Shown here piece after piece: positions 22,401-35,646 of a stretch of 64,000 bases of DNA. Every line of letters begins with the position of its first letter. The first letter of the stretch is position 1. The notes beneath the pieces were generated by a model. It saw nothing but the letters and a program-made list of their open reading frames with translations. It ran no database searches and was not told where the DNA came from. A program made the position numbers and the translations under genes. The DNA is from Portulaca oleracea. Its lineage: Eukaryota; Streptophyta; Magnoliopsida; Caryophyllales; Portulacaceae. The stretch lies in NCBI GenBank assembly GCA_029582165.1, contig CM055877.1, positions 1,165,523 to 1,229,522 of the forward strand, given 5' to 3'.

Positions 22401-25400
22401 TTTTTTTGGGGGTATGACTAATGTAGCTACAATAAAGACTTGCTACTCCACCCTCCCTTCATTTCACACTTTAGAGCAGAGTGTCCATAATCCATATTTG
22501 AAGAAAGGGGCTCATTGTTGAAGCATCCTGGAACCAGAGCAATAAGATTGATACTTACAATCTATTGAAATTAGAGGGCAATGCTTGTTTCTGGTTTTTA
22601 TTAGCTTAGTCACCAGTGGTGGCTGGCTAGGTCGATTGGAATAATAAAACTTATAATTGGCCAACATTTTGGCCTTTCCTCCATTGATGCCACTGTTGAT
22701 TCCCAAACCATTTAGAAAAAGTGAGTTGCTTTGATTTCCTTATGTTTTGTTTTTTTTCCTCTTTGGTTTCTGTTGTGTGCTCTCCCCAGTTTATTTATTT
22801 ATTTATTTATTTAAAAAAAAGGAAGGGGGGGGGGGGGTTTGACTGTAACATGCTAGGATCTTATGATGATCCTTATCATGGCTGTACCATTTTGTGTTGG
22901 GGTTTGGACCATGGCTAATTGCCAATGCTAGTGATCATGACAATGCTTCCTCCTGTTGAGGTGTGTAAACATTGATTGAGGGTAGTGAGTGTGTTTATTG
23001 GCCTGGTGGTGGTTGAGTGGGTCTGTTTGTGTAGCAGCTGATGACTCTAAGATAACTGTCTTTACTCTATTGATTTTACCTTCGAGTCCTGAGAACAGTG
23101 AATTGCTATCTGATTCATTTGCACACCTCAATGTAGAGCATGGATACTCTTTGACTTAGTCTATCATTGATCGACACGCTCTGGACAGTGCTGCCCACAT
23201 GCCAAACCCACCAGAAATTGTGTATATGTTATATGGCATTTGTAGGATGCACATGCTATGAGTGATTTGTGGTCACGGTCCATGACGGTAATATAACTTG
23301 AATAATAAACACATTAGCAATTAATGTTTTTTCCCCTCTGATACATGTCCAATAAATGTGTCTTCCCAATGCTTTGAGAACAGCTGTCAATGTGTTAGTG
23401 TTGCTTATCTGTGTCTCATATCGATTGTGATCCTTGAGTTCATATCTCACTGAGACATTGGCACTGTAAAGATCACCTATCTGATTCATTTGCACTCCAT
23501 TTGTAGTCAGTTACCTGCTTGGATGGGGATGGCTGCAAAATACGGGGCGGATCAATGACCTATGAAGAAAACTCAGCTCTCGATACATCAATTGCTTGTG
23601 ATTCATGCGACATATGGTACATTTAACGTTGTGCTGTAAAGATCTTGAAGACTTGTGTTTCTAGTTTCTAGATTTCTAGTGCTTGAACTTGGTTCTAAAA
23701 GTTTACATCTTTGAGGATTTCTATTATTTTTTCTAGCGACCTATTTTCAGATGTCTTGCCATGTAGCAGTCCTTGTTATGCTTTCATTTTCTCCAACGAC
23801 ACCTTTTGATAGAAAGAATATGAAAGGAGGTTAAAATTATGAACTGGTCTCATGTGCCTATCATGGTGTTTGTAATCTCATTTCTCTTTCAATAGCTGCC
23901 ATATTCTTGTATGTATATCTCTGCTTTGTCACTTGTCCTTCTGAGATTGGATTCATAGGATGTGTTGAAGCAACCTTATCCAATTCTTCTATTGGTCAAA
24001 TGTCTATGGGTGTAGTATGAGACCCATAAACATAAGCAGATAAGATACTCGTCAGTGATTATCTCATATGGATTAAGTGTTCCTTTCTCTCCCTGTCAGC
24101 AGGGTGCTTGATATTTTGCTCAAGATTTTTTATGTGCCAACTTGTGTATTGGCAGGTACCATGCTTTTTGTGTGGGTTTTGATCCTGATGGAAGTGACGT
24201 TGATTCGTGGTTATGCCCTAGGTATTATGCATGACTAGTCCATTTATTTGCTTGAATTCATATTTGCAGAACATATGTTTGAAAGTGATTGTTTAAAGTC
24301 ATATCATATTTAGGCCTATATCATTTTTTCTTGCATGACCATGTTAAGCTGGCATTTGGCTGAAATAATTGTTTGGAAATAGCTAGCTCTTTTAAAAGCT
24401 GATGGCTTAGCATTCTGCAGGTTATGCAATTGCAGTAATTCAGTTGCTGTTAAAATTTTTGTTGTGCTAGTTTTGAGTTCTTTCTTGGTTCTGATACCCT
24501 TGGTATTCTAATGCAGATGTCTAGTTAATGAAGTAGGACAGAAGTCAGATTTGAAGGAAACTAATGGCATCAGAAATCAGTTAATCACAGAAAATAGTGA
24601 TAGTCATTGTCAGGTTGACACATTTTCCGGAAAGGTCTTTGTGTGTGTTGCTGATGCTGGAGAAACAGCCGTGGTTGTCTCAACAGTTCGTGATGAACAT
24701 GTTGAAGAGCAAATAGTGAATGCTTCACCGAGTGAAGACTCCAGCAACCATCATGAATCTATGCTGGGCCTCAATTCTTGCTCCTATGAATTGGAGCTTT
24801 CATTGGATCAAAGGAATAAAGATAGTCATACAGAGCCAACTGTTTCTTCTGTGAATCTTTCTGGTGTCACTGTCAAAAGTGAGCCTATTGAAGATGACTC
24901 TGGCATAAGTCTCAGCCTGGGATTATCCTTAAGTGCTAGCGACCCTGGTAAGTGTCATTGTTATGTATATGTATACATTTTTTCAAGTATGCTGATACCT
25001 CTTTCACTTCCATTATAAGGTGGTTGTTCACGATGTAGCTTCTATTTGAAGTTGCAGAGGATAAAAAACCTGATACTGTATTGCATGACGATAAGGGCCT
25101 GTGTGATACGTCAAACAAAGTCCCCCCTGATGACAGTTCGGGAGATGTAAAAGCTGATCTTGCTCCAAAACGTGGTGAAAAGCGGAAGCGTACTGATTAC
25201 AGGTACATTTTTCTGGATATTTGTGGAAAGTTTTAAATTTCTTCTTGCCTGTTTTGCTCTGCCTTGGCACGTGGTTTATCTTTGCGTTTATGTTGAATTG
25301 TTGACCCAAAATATTACATGACTTCATTCTGACAGAATTTGTTGAGTACTATTTCTGAAGGATACTAGACAGCTACGGAATTTTCATCATGACCCCAAAG

Positions 25401-28400
25401 TACAAAGCACATGCACAATCATGTTTAGAGTATTGAGATATATTGAGGATTATAGTTGGATGGATAGGAGGGACTGGAAATATCACACCGCAGTGGTTGA
25501 AGCCTGGGACAGAAGGGTGGGAGAAAAACAAATATCCACTGTGGAGGAGTAATGCATATCTTGTGACTCAGTGTACTTGGAGTAAATGGATGGGAGATCT
25601 TGGTAATTTAGATGCTTAAGGCTATATACGGTTGTGAAAGAGGTTATAATTGCAGTTCAGTTTGTTTAATCCCAAAGCATGTGAATTAGCTGCAGTAGCT
25701 AACATATATACTATGTGATTAATTATTTAATTACACATTAAACTTATGTGCTATGCCATTCTTAACTTATTTAAATCACACATGCTATGCCATTATTAAT
25801 TATTTAATGACACAGTAAACTTATATGCTATGGCACCAATAATTATTTAATTACACAGTAAAAAAATCGTGAAATTTCCAAGATTTCCTTATGGCTTACA
25901 GACGCCAAACCCCACCCCACCCCTTTTTCAGGTAGGTGCCTCTTAGGAAATATATATTGTGTCCTTAGTGTTTAAGTGAGTGTTTCACAGCTGTTTGAGG
26001 TCTCTACTGGCATGCTTACCAATGGGTCTGCTATTTTTGGGTTTCTGTAGACTGTTTGTGTTGCCTTGGTCTGGATTATGCTCATAGATTGTGGTGAAAG
26101 TCTGGTGATGGGGGCAAGTACAGACGGATTGTTACAGACTTGTAGTTACTATGCTAAAAGTGTAAAAGGATGATGATGTTAAGTCCAACAAGTAGTTAAG
26201 AAAGTGGAAATGGAGAGTGTAGCAAACATTTGCCTTTTTATTGTGTAGTGAGCTAACTTTGTGTTAGTTTAGCTCTCTAACCTTGTTTGCTTGCTTTCCC
26301 TTTTTCTGGAGTACAGTTTTCTGACCAATGATGATGATAGCCATGATAAAGTTAAACTAAAGAGTGGATCTTCTGCAAGGAAAGTTAAAAATCAGCGTGG
26401 CATTCAAAAGAATTCATTGATTGATAAGGCACAGAACTCTCCATCAGATGACTTGCAGAAGACCAACAATAAGACAGGAAGCTCTGTCGGTGAAGTCAGG
26501 GAACCTGTGGCTGTGAAGGAGCCTTTGCCAGTTGATATAATGTCTATAGTTCGGGAGCCAGAACCAAAAACAGCAAGTAGGGCTACGTGCCAAAAAGATG
26601 CTGATAAATGTTCAAAAGCACAAAAGAATGCGGCTAAACTTAGAGTGAAGAAGATAATGAGGAGACCTAGTGATGACAAAGAGTCGGCTGATTTAGTCCA
26701 GAAGCTGAGAAAAGAAATTAAAGAAGCTGTGCGAAAGAAGCCCACAGACGATGTTGAAAAAAGCATTGATCCCAATCTGCTTGCTGCTTTCAGGGCAGCA
26801 GTTGCGGGGTCTGCTACAGAACCAGTACAAAGAGCATCTGTCAAAGCAAATAGAATAATGTTGCAGAAGGGAAAAGCAAGGGAGAAGCTCACCAAGAAAA
26901 TATATGCAACATCTAATGGGAGACGGAGACGTGCATGGGATCGCGATTGTCAAGTTGAATTTTGGAAGCATCGATGCATGACAACAAGTAAAACTGAAAA
27001 AATTGAAACTCTTCGGTCTGTTCTCAACCTCCTGAAGAAGAGCCCAGGAACCGAAAAGGTTGAACAAGTTTCAGAAGAAGAGATTAAAGCTCCCTTACTT
27101 TCAAGGTTGTATTTAGCTGATGCCTCTCTTTTCCCTCGAAAGGATGATATCAAGCCTCTTTCTGTTCTCAAAGCTGCTGGTTCCAAACAGAGTGGAGAGC
27201 TTTGTTCAGAAGATAAGAATAATAAAGCATGTACAGACACTGGCAATGTTAAAACTACAGATAGCAATGAGGTTCCCTCACAGAGTGATACTTCCACCGC
27301 TGGTGACAAGAATAAGAATCTTGGTAACCGTATTAATAATGGACTTGCTTCAGAGAAATTACAGGCAGGTAAACAGTTAGACCAGAAGAAGATTTCTGGA
27401 AAATCTGAGGGTGTAAAAGTGGACAAAAGGAAATGGGCACTAGAAGTTCTTGCCAGGAAAACAGCTTCCAGCAGTACAAGTGGAAACCATCAAAAACAGG
27501 ACAACACTTTGCTCAAGGGCAACTATCCCTTATTGGTATGTGAGATTTCTCCTTTTTTCGTGGCATCTTTCGAAACTTTATTTTTATTCATGGTCATAAA
27601 TTTATTTGGTTCTGTTTGATGAGCAGGCTGAACTACCAGCAGATATGTGGCCAAAGCCAGCACCAGCTCGTCACAATAAAATTCCTGCTTCAGTTAGACA
27701 GGTATGTGTTATTTCCCATTATTGTACAACTACCAGTATTCTCTGCTTTAAGTGAGTATTGTGCGTGTCCTCCATAGTAGAGCCGAATTAAGTCTGTTCG
27801 AATTCAGCTTGAGCTGAGGTTTGTATGGGGTCAGCCTGAGCCTCTACCTTGTCTTGTCGGGTTCAGCTTGAAGCTTAGTGAAAACTTTTGACTTCTGAAC
27901 CTTCTCTCTCCCAGTTTGAAGCAGAATATACAAAACATGTTAATTCAATCCTGAACATCATATTGGTCACAAAAACCAAAGCCTGACAATAGGACATGAT
28001 CCGTGTCCAAATGGGGCAGGGAAAGAAGAAAGCAACTCAACTTAGTTTTCTAGCTGAGTGTGATCTTGGGTGCTGCCATATTCTGGCCAAGCCCAAGGCT
28101 TGTTGAGATGAGCCTCCTTGGTTCACTTAGAAACAGCTTATTTGGCATAATGTTGCATGCATCATAACATCCCCAGATCAGTGAGCGCATAGAGCAGTTA
28201 TTAGGTGGCTTGAGTTTTAAGCTGACAGAAACCTTAATTACACATTTTATTTTGTGAGAGAAATTGTCCTTTTGCCCCCAATTAGATAGCCTAGATTACA
28301 AGCTGATCCTGTATTTTGGTGGATGTATACATTGGGATGTACATCCTTGAGCACATTGTATATTTTCCTGTATATCTGTTTGGTAAACCAGCAGCACAAA

Positions 28401-30977
28401 TGATTTCCCGTACATCTGTTTCATAATGGTTATTGCTCAGGCCCTTTGCTTTTCATAGAATGTAGACGGAACGCTATGCATGAGAATGTGGTTGGTTTGA
28501 TTGGCTTTTTGCATTTTGCCAGATCCCTTATTGGTAGTGCTGGCAAAATTGTCTGGTAGATATCCCAACTTGTCCTACCTGGAAAACAAAACCTGGTACT
28601 GTCATAAATTTTTTTTCTCCAAATTTTTACATGGATCAATTTGACTGAAAATTTGGACACAATATTTCTAATATTTCTATTGCCCCGAACCCAATTTTGC
28701 GTCTTGTCCGAATTGTCCGATTCCGACTCAAAAATCTAGGTAGTAGTCATGAATTTCTCGTCCGAATTTTGAATTTTGACTGATTGACCCACGCCCAATT
28801 TTTTTGCCAGCCCTGCTTACTGGGTATTTACTCATATGATGTGCAGACACAACTGTACCGCTTGGCAGAACACTTTCTGAAGGCGGCAAATCTGCCATCT
28901 ATACGAAGAACTGCTGCCACAGAGCTGGCTGTTGCTGATGCTATCAATATTGAGAAACAGGTTGCAGACAGATCAAGCAGCAAGGCTGTCTATTTGAATC
29001 TATGTTCACAAGAAGTACGAAATCATCTGAATTCAAGCAATTCATGCATGCCTGTTGAGTCAACCCCGTCGAGCCCAACACCACCACCCCCACCCCCACC
29101 GTCCACTGGAGACGGGGAGTCTTCTGCACAGTCTCTTGACTCTGAAGCCGAAGCAGCTCTTAGAGCTGCTGGTCTTCTGTCTGATTCTCCTCCAAGCAGT
29201 CCGCCCCATGATATTGAAGGTCGTCACAGCAACGAGAACCCCGTTGTAGAGGTCAAAGAAGAAGGAATAGAGAATGTACTTGAAATGGATTCTCATCCGG
29301 ACCTAGATATTTATGGGGATTTTGAGTATGATTTGGACGAAGACTTCATTGCTGCCAGTGCAGCTGGGGCATCCGGGGCTGAGGCACAGGCTGAAGAAGG
29401 GGAGTCAAAAGTGAAAGTGGTGTTTTCTACTCTAACTTCAAGTAAAACAGACAGTGCTTCAGATTCTAAAGAACAGGATGTACCAAAGACTGGCATTCCG
29501 ATGAGTACTCCGAGCTTTCTTGGAAGCCCTGGCAATGCTGGGATGGATAACACAGCCACAGCAGATGGGGGTGATTCTGGGTCGAAACCTGCAGACATCT
29601 CATTAGATGGAGAAGATGACGAGCTCTCTCTTGCAGAGTGTGAAGCGTTATATGGTCCCGAAAAAGAACCACTAGTCAAAAAATTCCCCGTGGTAGTTTC
29701 AGCTGATAATGTAGCCTCTCAGAGCACCACTGATCTGAACCCTACTGGGAACATCAGCGTCCCTGATTCTGGTGGCACTGCTGTTGGAGGAAGACATCCG
29801 AGCTCTTCTCGATCTGTTGAGAAAGAAAGCACGCAGGAGGACAAGAATGGCGATCCCAAGGTTGACAAGAAGAGCGAACACACCGACTCCGTGTTAAAGA
29901 AGGTATTAACTTGGTTCGTTATGTTTTTTAACAAGTCTTCGTATTGCATGTGGACATGGAAAGCAGGTCATTTCCGGGTCCAAATGGGTTGATGGATTAT
30001 CCAAGTCCATTTAAGTTGGAGTCGTGTTCTGGTCTTATATAAGCTTGTCAAGATTATTGGCGCCCAATGTTGCCTAGTAGTAATGGTTTAGCAGATTTCA
30101 GGTCATGTCAATTATGTCTGGGTTTAATCCATAGTTACTAAAATCCCGATCCTGATCTACGATCCTACGATTTTATGGTCCAAAATCCTCGATGCGATTC
30201 TACTATCTACATTCCGTCCATGATCCTACATGGGTAAATTTCGATCCTAACTACCCCATGGATCCGAGTTAGGATCCCGATTTTAATAACCTTGGTTTAA
30301 TTAGGTTTCTTTATTCCAGTTGTGTGGCAATTTTGGTTTATTTTCATCTGGGGCTAGCTAGTAGTTGTGCTGTTGCAGTTCGATTAGACTTGTTGAACTT
30401 ATCACATGAGAACAATCTCCAACAGGGTTTGTTTACTTCACCGGTAACTTAACTAGTTAAGTCTGTAAATACAAGGTTTGGTGAATTTGGTTTAGTTTGG
30501 ATAACTTAAGGTAAATTTGGTAAGCTTGGGTAAGTTGGGATCCTGAATTTCCCAAACATACCAAAAATTTACTCAAATGTCCCCAACTTACCCAAATGTA
30601 CTCGAACTTAATATTTACTAGACTGTGGCCCCGGTATATTAGTAGCTCATGCAAACTCGGTATATTTTGGTTAGATTGTACTCGATTTCACTTATTAGAC
30701 CACATGGTTGTGGCTGGAAGTTTTCTCGTTCTCATATGTGTATAAATTGTATCGAGTGCAGGTCGAGGCCTATATTAAGGAGCACATCAGACCGCTGTGC
30801 AAGAGTGGGGTGATCACAGTGGAGCAATACAGATGGGCAGTGGGAAAAACTGCTGAGAAAGTGATGAAATATCACAGTAAAGCCAAAAATGCAAATTTCC
30901 TCATCAAGGAAGGTGAAAAGGTGAAGAAACTTGCTGAACAGTATGTTGATGCAGCAAAGCACAAGGAAGCCAAGTGA
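19457..30977 (+). CDS. RING + PHD protein of the At4g10930/PHRF1 type
   Basis: Thirteen exons: 19457-19522, 21321-21406, 21499-21589, 21748-21797, 21878-21947, 23507-23616, 24156-24221, 24517-24947, 25052-25202, 26317-27535, 27627-27701, 28847-29902 and 30762-30977, total 3687 nt, 1228 aa. RING C3HC4 at about residues 32-73 ([12 protein letters not shown]... to CPLCQ); PHD finger at about 125-182 ([13 protein letters not shown]... WLCPRC). A long polar, low-complexity middle follows, with KRKR basic patches and acidic stretches. The conserved helical C-terminus (about 1158-1228, [18 protein letters not shown]) resembles the SRI-type RNA polymerase II CTD-binding domain of animal PHRF1. Inferred role: nuclear E3 ligase or chromatin/transcription adaptor; untested here. 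Introns carry a 153-bp tandem repeat and two hAT-type MITEs. All exons are in frame with GT-AG introns. Confidence 0.9.
20233..20538. repeat. 153-bp perfect tandem duplication (intron 1 of the RING/PHD gene)
   Basis: The unit beginning GCTTATCAATTGCCAATTTA and ending GATGGTCCTTA occurs twice head to tail without a visible mismatch, indicating a recent event. Confidence 0.93.
28536..28815. mobile_element. hAT-type MITE family B, copy 1
   Basis: Ends TAGTGCTGGCAAAATT and TTTTTTTGCCAGCCCTG; 8-bp flanking repeats CTTATTGG / CTTACTGG. Interior has repeated TCCGAATTTT and GACCAATT-like motifs. In intron 11 of the RING/PHD gene, just before exon 12. Confidence 0.8.
30130..30294. mobile_element. hAT-type MITE family A, copy 1
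   Basis: Starts CATAGTTACTAAAATCCCGA, ends ATTTTAATAACCTTG; flanked by GTTTAATC / GTTTAATT. In the last intron of the RING/PHD gene. Confidence 0.82.
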
Positions 30978-31839
30978 TTATAGTAGAATTTCTCTAATCA
31001 TCTCCCAACATATGCTTGTCTTGTACATAAGGAGTACCAGTAATAGGGTATTATTAGAACCCTAACAAATGAGCCCTAGTTGATTGGATGGAAAGTTGTA
31101 CCATGAATATCAACACTCTAGCAGTAAATTTTGCCTTTCATAAACTTCCTCTTGACATCAAATTTGCCTAACTTCTTAGGGAGAGTCTCGCACAAAAGTA
31201 ACTGGAAGATGATTTTAGTAGTGAGCTTTTAAAGATTCCAAAATAACTACTATTATTTGTTGCTATATAATGATGGAAAAAATGAAATTAACACACTTAT
31301 TAGATTTGTAAAGAAAAGTATTTCATATGAATATAATGATGGTCTCATGCTACAAATTAAGGAAATTAACACAATTGGTTAACACAATTAGATTTGTAAA
31401 GAAAAGTATTTCATATATATGTTATCTACTTTTAAATGAATTTGGATTGTTTCAAAATCAAAATCAAATAGTACAATTAATATTGACTTGAATTTGATCT
31501 TGCATCTATGATTCAACTCACCCAACCCAAACCTCTTGAAATTGGAATAAAATTGCTCTAAATGGCAGTGTGTTAAATTTGTGACATACATTGCTATTTT
31601 TGCTCAAAACAATTTGGCATCAAAATTTCCAGAATTTCAATTCAAAAAAATTACCCCATCTGAGGTAGACACACTGACATTACATGGTTTAAACCTTTGT
31701 CTGCCTATCTGTCAGACTTCATTTCATGCCCAAATATTTCATTTAAATGGCAAAAAGTCAGAAAGTTCATTCATGTGTCCCTCTCCTTTTTCCCTTTTAA
31801 TTATTTTTAAATTTTCCACACTTTAAAATTACCCATATA

Positions 31840-31871
<32 letters not shown>

Positions 31872-32320
31872 ATAATACTCATATCATCATTATCATCATT
31901 TATCATCATCTTCAAGACTTCAACATTATTATTATTTTTAATCAAACACCCATTTCCAGTTTTCCTGTGGCCCTCTTTAAATAATTTAGAAAGGAAAAAA
32001 AAAGCCAACACAAAGAAAGCAAACAATAACAATCCATCTTCCCCCCTTTCTTCTTCTATCTCTCTTTCTCTCTCCTCAACATTCAAAAAAACTAAAAACC
32101 TATCCTCTGTTATCCAGCACCCAACAAACCCCACCAAAATTAATCAAAGAAATTGCAAAAAAAATTGCATATTTTCGATAAATTCAATCTGGGTGCAAAC
32201 CCCATTTCATCAATTGAATAAAGTGGGGTTCTTTTTGAGGTTCTTTCTGGGGTGTTCTTGGTGTTGATGGGTATTGTTTTCTGATTCATTTACTTGTTGG
32301 ATCGAAAAATTTAAAGGGAG
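30978..32320. other. Spacer: RING/PHD 3' UTR and SINAT promoter/leader
   Basis: Contains the 3' flank of the RING/PHD gene, AT-rich spacer, a short (AAT)n run near 31840 and a pyrimidine-rich leader (TCTTCTATCTCTCTTTCTC) at about 32050, typical of a plant 5' UTR. No further gene seen. Confidence 0.6.
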
Positions 32321-35300
32321 ATGGAGGAAAACAGCATCGAATGTGTGACAATGTCGTCCCCAGAAAGGTCGTATGAAGCTGAGATTAATTACCCTCAAAG
32401 TCATGTTAATCAGTCGTCAAAATCAAGGAGGAAATTAGCAACTCCTGTGATTTCTTCGGCTAATAGTGTTGTTGAGCTTCTTGAATGTCCTGTTTGTGCG
32501 AATTCTATGTACCCTCCTATTCACCAGGTACCCTTTTTTTCATAGATTGATTGCGGAATGTTTGATGGTTTTTTTTTTTTTTTTTTGGTTTGTTGATGGT
32601 AATGAGGATGATTATGTGATTTTTTGGGGTTTTGATTTTTGGGTATGGAGGAAGGAAATGTATCAATTATGAACAATGTTTGATTTGGATATCTGCATTT
32701 GGGATTTTATTGGGTTCTTATTTTTGGTTCTTTTTAACCAATTTTCAAGATTATTGCTTGACATTTTGATGTTTATTGCTTGATAGTAATGAGGATGATT
32801 ATGTGATTTTGGGGTGTTTTGATTTTTGGGTATGGGGGAATGAAATGTATCAATGATGAACAATGCTTGATTTGGATGTCTGCATTTGGGATTTTGTTGG
32901 GTTCTTATTTTTGGTTCCTTTTTAACCAATTTTCAAGATTAGGCTGAAATGTGGTTTGTGGCAGTTATGATTGCTTGACATTTTGATGTATATTCATGGG
33001 GATCTCTAGGATGGTGTTGTTTAGTGTTTACCCTATGAAGTTCAACAAATTATTGCATTTTCTGATGAAATTTCTTCTGCAATTTTGTTTTCCCATCGAA
33101 TAAGATTTGATCTTTCAGTATTGCCTTGGTTCTGTCCAAATTATGAGGGTTGACACAATGCAACATCTCAGCATGAGGAGGCTAAGAGAAATGCTGAAGG
33201 GTGTACTTTTAAGTTGATCACTTATCAGAGTTGGATATCACCCACAAATCATGTTAGCCAAGCTATATAAAGGGTTTTGTGATACATTGATGCTACTACA
33301 TTTATGGAAGCCTTTCGAGTTTTGACCCATTTTGCATCAACAAAACAAACAGCCTAGTATCAGTAGTATGTCTGACCCTGGCCTAAGCTAGGGTAGTTTA
33401 GTCATGTATGCAGATGAATTTCAACTTATTATCAGAATGATTCTTGTCTGAATCGGTTTTCGAAGTTGTTTTCCGAAGGTTTTTCTGTGGATTCACAGGA
33501 ACTAGCCTCTTCATGAACTTTATTCCTACTTCTGGGTCCCCTAGATTGCGCTTATGTGTGCTTCCCCTTGGAGTTTGTTATTGTTGTTGTTTTTGTTGTA
33601 TCAGTACGATTCTTCTCTTGTTATTGAACCATAACAGTAGTTAGATCGCTTGTTGTGCTCTCTGCAAACTTGTGATTGTTACTTTCGACTTCTTCCAACG
33701 AGTCCCACATCACCCATCTAACTTGTTCTCATCACAGTGCCATAATGGACACACACTTTGCTCAGCATGCAAAACAAGAGTCCACAACAGATGCCCCACC
33801 TGTAGACAGGAGCTCGGGGAAATACGATGCCTGGCATTGGAGAAGGTGGCCGAGTCTCTAGAGCTCCCTTGCAAATATAGCTCCCTTGGCTGCACCGAAA
33901 TCTCTCCATACTACACCAAAGTTAAGCACGAGGCCGTTTGTAACTTTAGACCATTCAGCTGCCCATATGCCGGGTACGAGTGCTCTGTGGTTGGGGACAT
34001 CCCTTTCTTGGTTTCCCACTTGAGGGACGATCATAAAGTGGACATGCACACCGGTTCCACATTCAACCACCGCTATGTCAAGGCCAATCCTCTTGAAGTT
34101 GACAATGCCACGTGGATGTTGACGGTAAGTATTCCTTGTTTTTCATTCTCCATTGAGGTTTCGAGTTAACAGCATAATTATTAAAATCCCGATCCTGATC
34201 TATGATCCTACGATTTTATGATCCAAAATCCTCGACACGATTTTACTGTCTACACACGATCCACGATCCTACATGGGTTAATTCCGATCCTAACAACACC
34301 ATTGATTCGAGTAAGGATTCCGATTTTAACAACCTTGGTTAACAGTATATGTGGATTTTAGTGGGCTTGGGAATTTGAAGCATGATATATAGATAGTTCT
34401 TGAATGAGTTTAGGCAATCAGTGATGTGATAATGTGTTGGTCACTTGATTTTTGTATTCTACTAATCATATCATATGTATCTTCTTCATGGGAATCAGCA
34501 TATTTTAGACCTGCTGTCTGTTCTGTTTGTTTCATGGACAACAGGTATATAAAACCATGTTCAAATCTGACACTGTTTCCTGCCAAAAACCAAAGCCAAA
34601 TCTAATACCCCCAAATTCTGTTGCAAAATGGGCTCTTTTTTTTTTTTTGGGGGGGGGGGGGGGGGGTTGACTTGATGTGGCAATCTGACCCCTGAATTAA
34701 GAAAATATTCGTAGAGATTGGTTCTGATTGACCTGAGATTCTACGATCATTTAGTACCTATTACTCCTTAGAAAAGAAGTAGAAGAGGTTTAGAGAGCCA
34801 TTTTGCTTTAGTCCATTACAACCTAAGCTGAAAAACGAATCTTTGTGAAGCTATCCAAACTATGGACATGAAAGAAAGTTTAGATCTACCACTGTTTCAT
34901 TAGATTTCCATATGATATCACTATATCAGTCCACTTCCATGTGATAATCACCCGGTTGATTGAATACGCAACAAAAATGCCCGTCTAAATCCAAAAGTCA
35001 CACTGAATTGGTTTGAGTAAAGGGCAAAAATGCCCATCTAAATCCCCATAGGCTCGTCTAATCTATGCTAGTTTCCTTTGCAATTTATTAGGTGCACCCG
35101 GAGCATGTGCTCCAAATACTACGATTGTTCACCGATAAATATATTAGGTTGTTCACCCACATATATCAAGTTGTTCACTTTGATTTTATGATTGTTCACT
35201 CGCAAATATCTGGAGCACATATTCCAGATGCATGTAATATATATTGAGTTTCCTTGATTTCTGATCCTCAGGTGTTCCACTGCTACGGCCATTACTTCTG

Positions 35301-35646
35301 CCTCCACTTCGAAGCATTCCAGCTAGGCATGGCCCCGGTCTACATGGCATTCCTCCGGTTCATGGGGGACGAAACGGAGGCTCGAAAGTTCACCTACAGC
35401 CTGGAAGTAGGCGGGTACGGGAGGAAGCTCATCTGGGAGGGGACCCCACGCAGCATCAGGGACAGCCACCGCAAGGTCAGGGACAGCCACGACGGCCTCA
35501 TTATCCAGCGCAAGCTCGCCCTATTCTTCTCCGGTGGGGACAGGAAGGAGCTCAAGCTCCGGATCACCGGAAGAATCTGGAAGGAGCAGAACAACCTCGG
35601 GGACCCCGGGGCGTGCATTTCTGCTACCACACTTTGCACCAGCTGA
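32321..35646 (+). CDS. SINAT-type E3 ubiquitin-protein ligase (seven-in-absentia homologue)
   Basis: Three exons, 32321-32527, 33738-34124 and 35272-35646, total 969 nt, 322 aa, the usual SINAT length and structure. The RING finger (LECPVCANSMYPPIHQ|CHNGH... CPTC) begins at about residue 55 and is split by intron 1, as in other SINATs. The SIAH zinc finger follows (CKYSSLGC... H..VC... CPY... HLRDDH), then the TRAF-like substrate-binding and dimerisation domain (WMLT|VFHCYGHYFCLHFEAF... GRKLIWEGTPRSIRDSHRKV). The C-terminus CISATTLCTS differs from the short tail I recall for Arabidopsis members. Family role: ubiquitination of targets in ABA, light, autophagy and drought responses. Intron 2 carries two transposon-like inserts and a T13-G18 run. 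Confidence 0.95.
34173..34337. mobile_element. hAT-type MITE family A, copy 2
   Basis: Flanked by perfect 8-bp repeats GTTAACAG. Same terminal motifs as copy 1. In SINAT intron 2, 48 bp past the exon 2 donor. Confidence 0.85.
34636..34666. repeat. T13-G18 homopolymer junction
   Basis: Thirteen T followed by eighteen G on the plus strand in SINAT intron 2. Confidence 0.9.
35090..35250. repeat. Dispersed repeat, copy 2 (in SINAT intron 2)
   Basis: Matches the repeat at 4689-4855: TTAGGTGCACCCGGAGCATG at the start, several TTGTTCAC motifs, and ATGTAATATATATTGAG at the end. Ends about 20 bp before the exon 3 acceptor. Confidence 0.6.

Noticed and set aside
26404..27426. Long minus-strand ORFs opposite exon 10 of the RING/PHD gene
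   Set aside because: They are antisense shadows of a strong coding exon and have no domain features.
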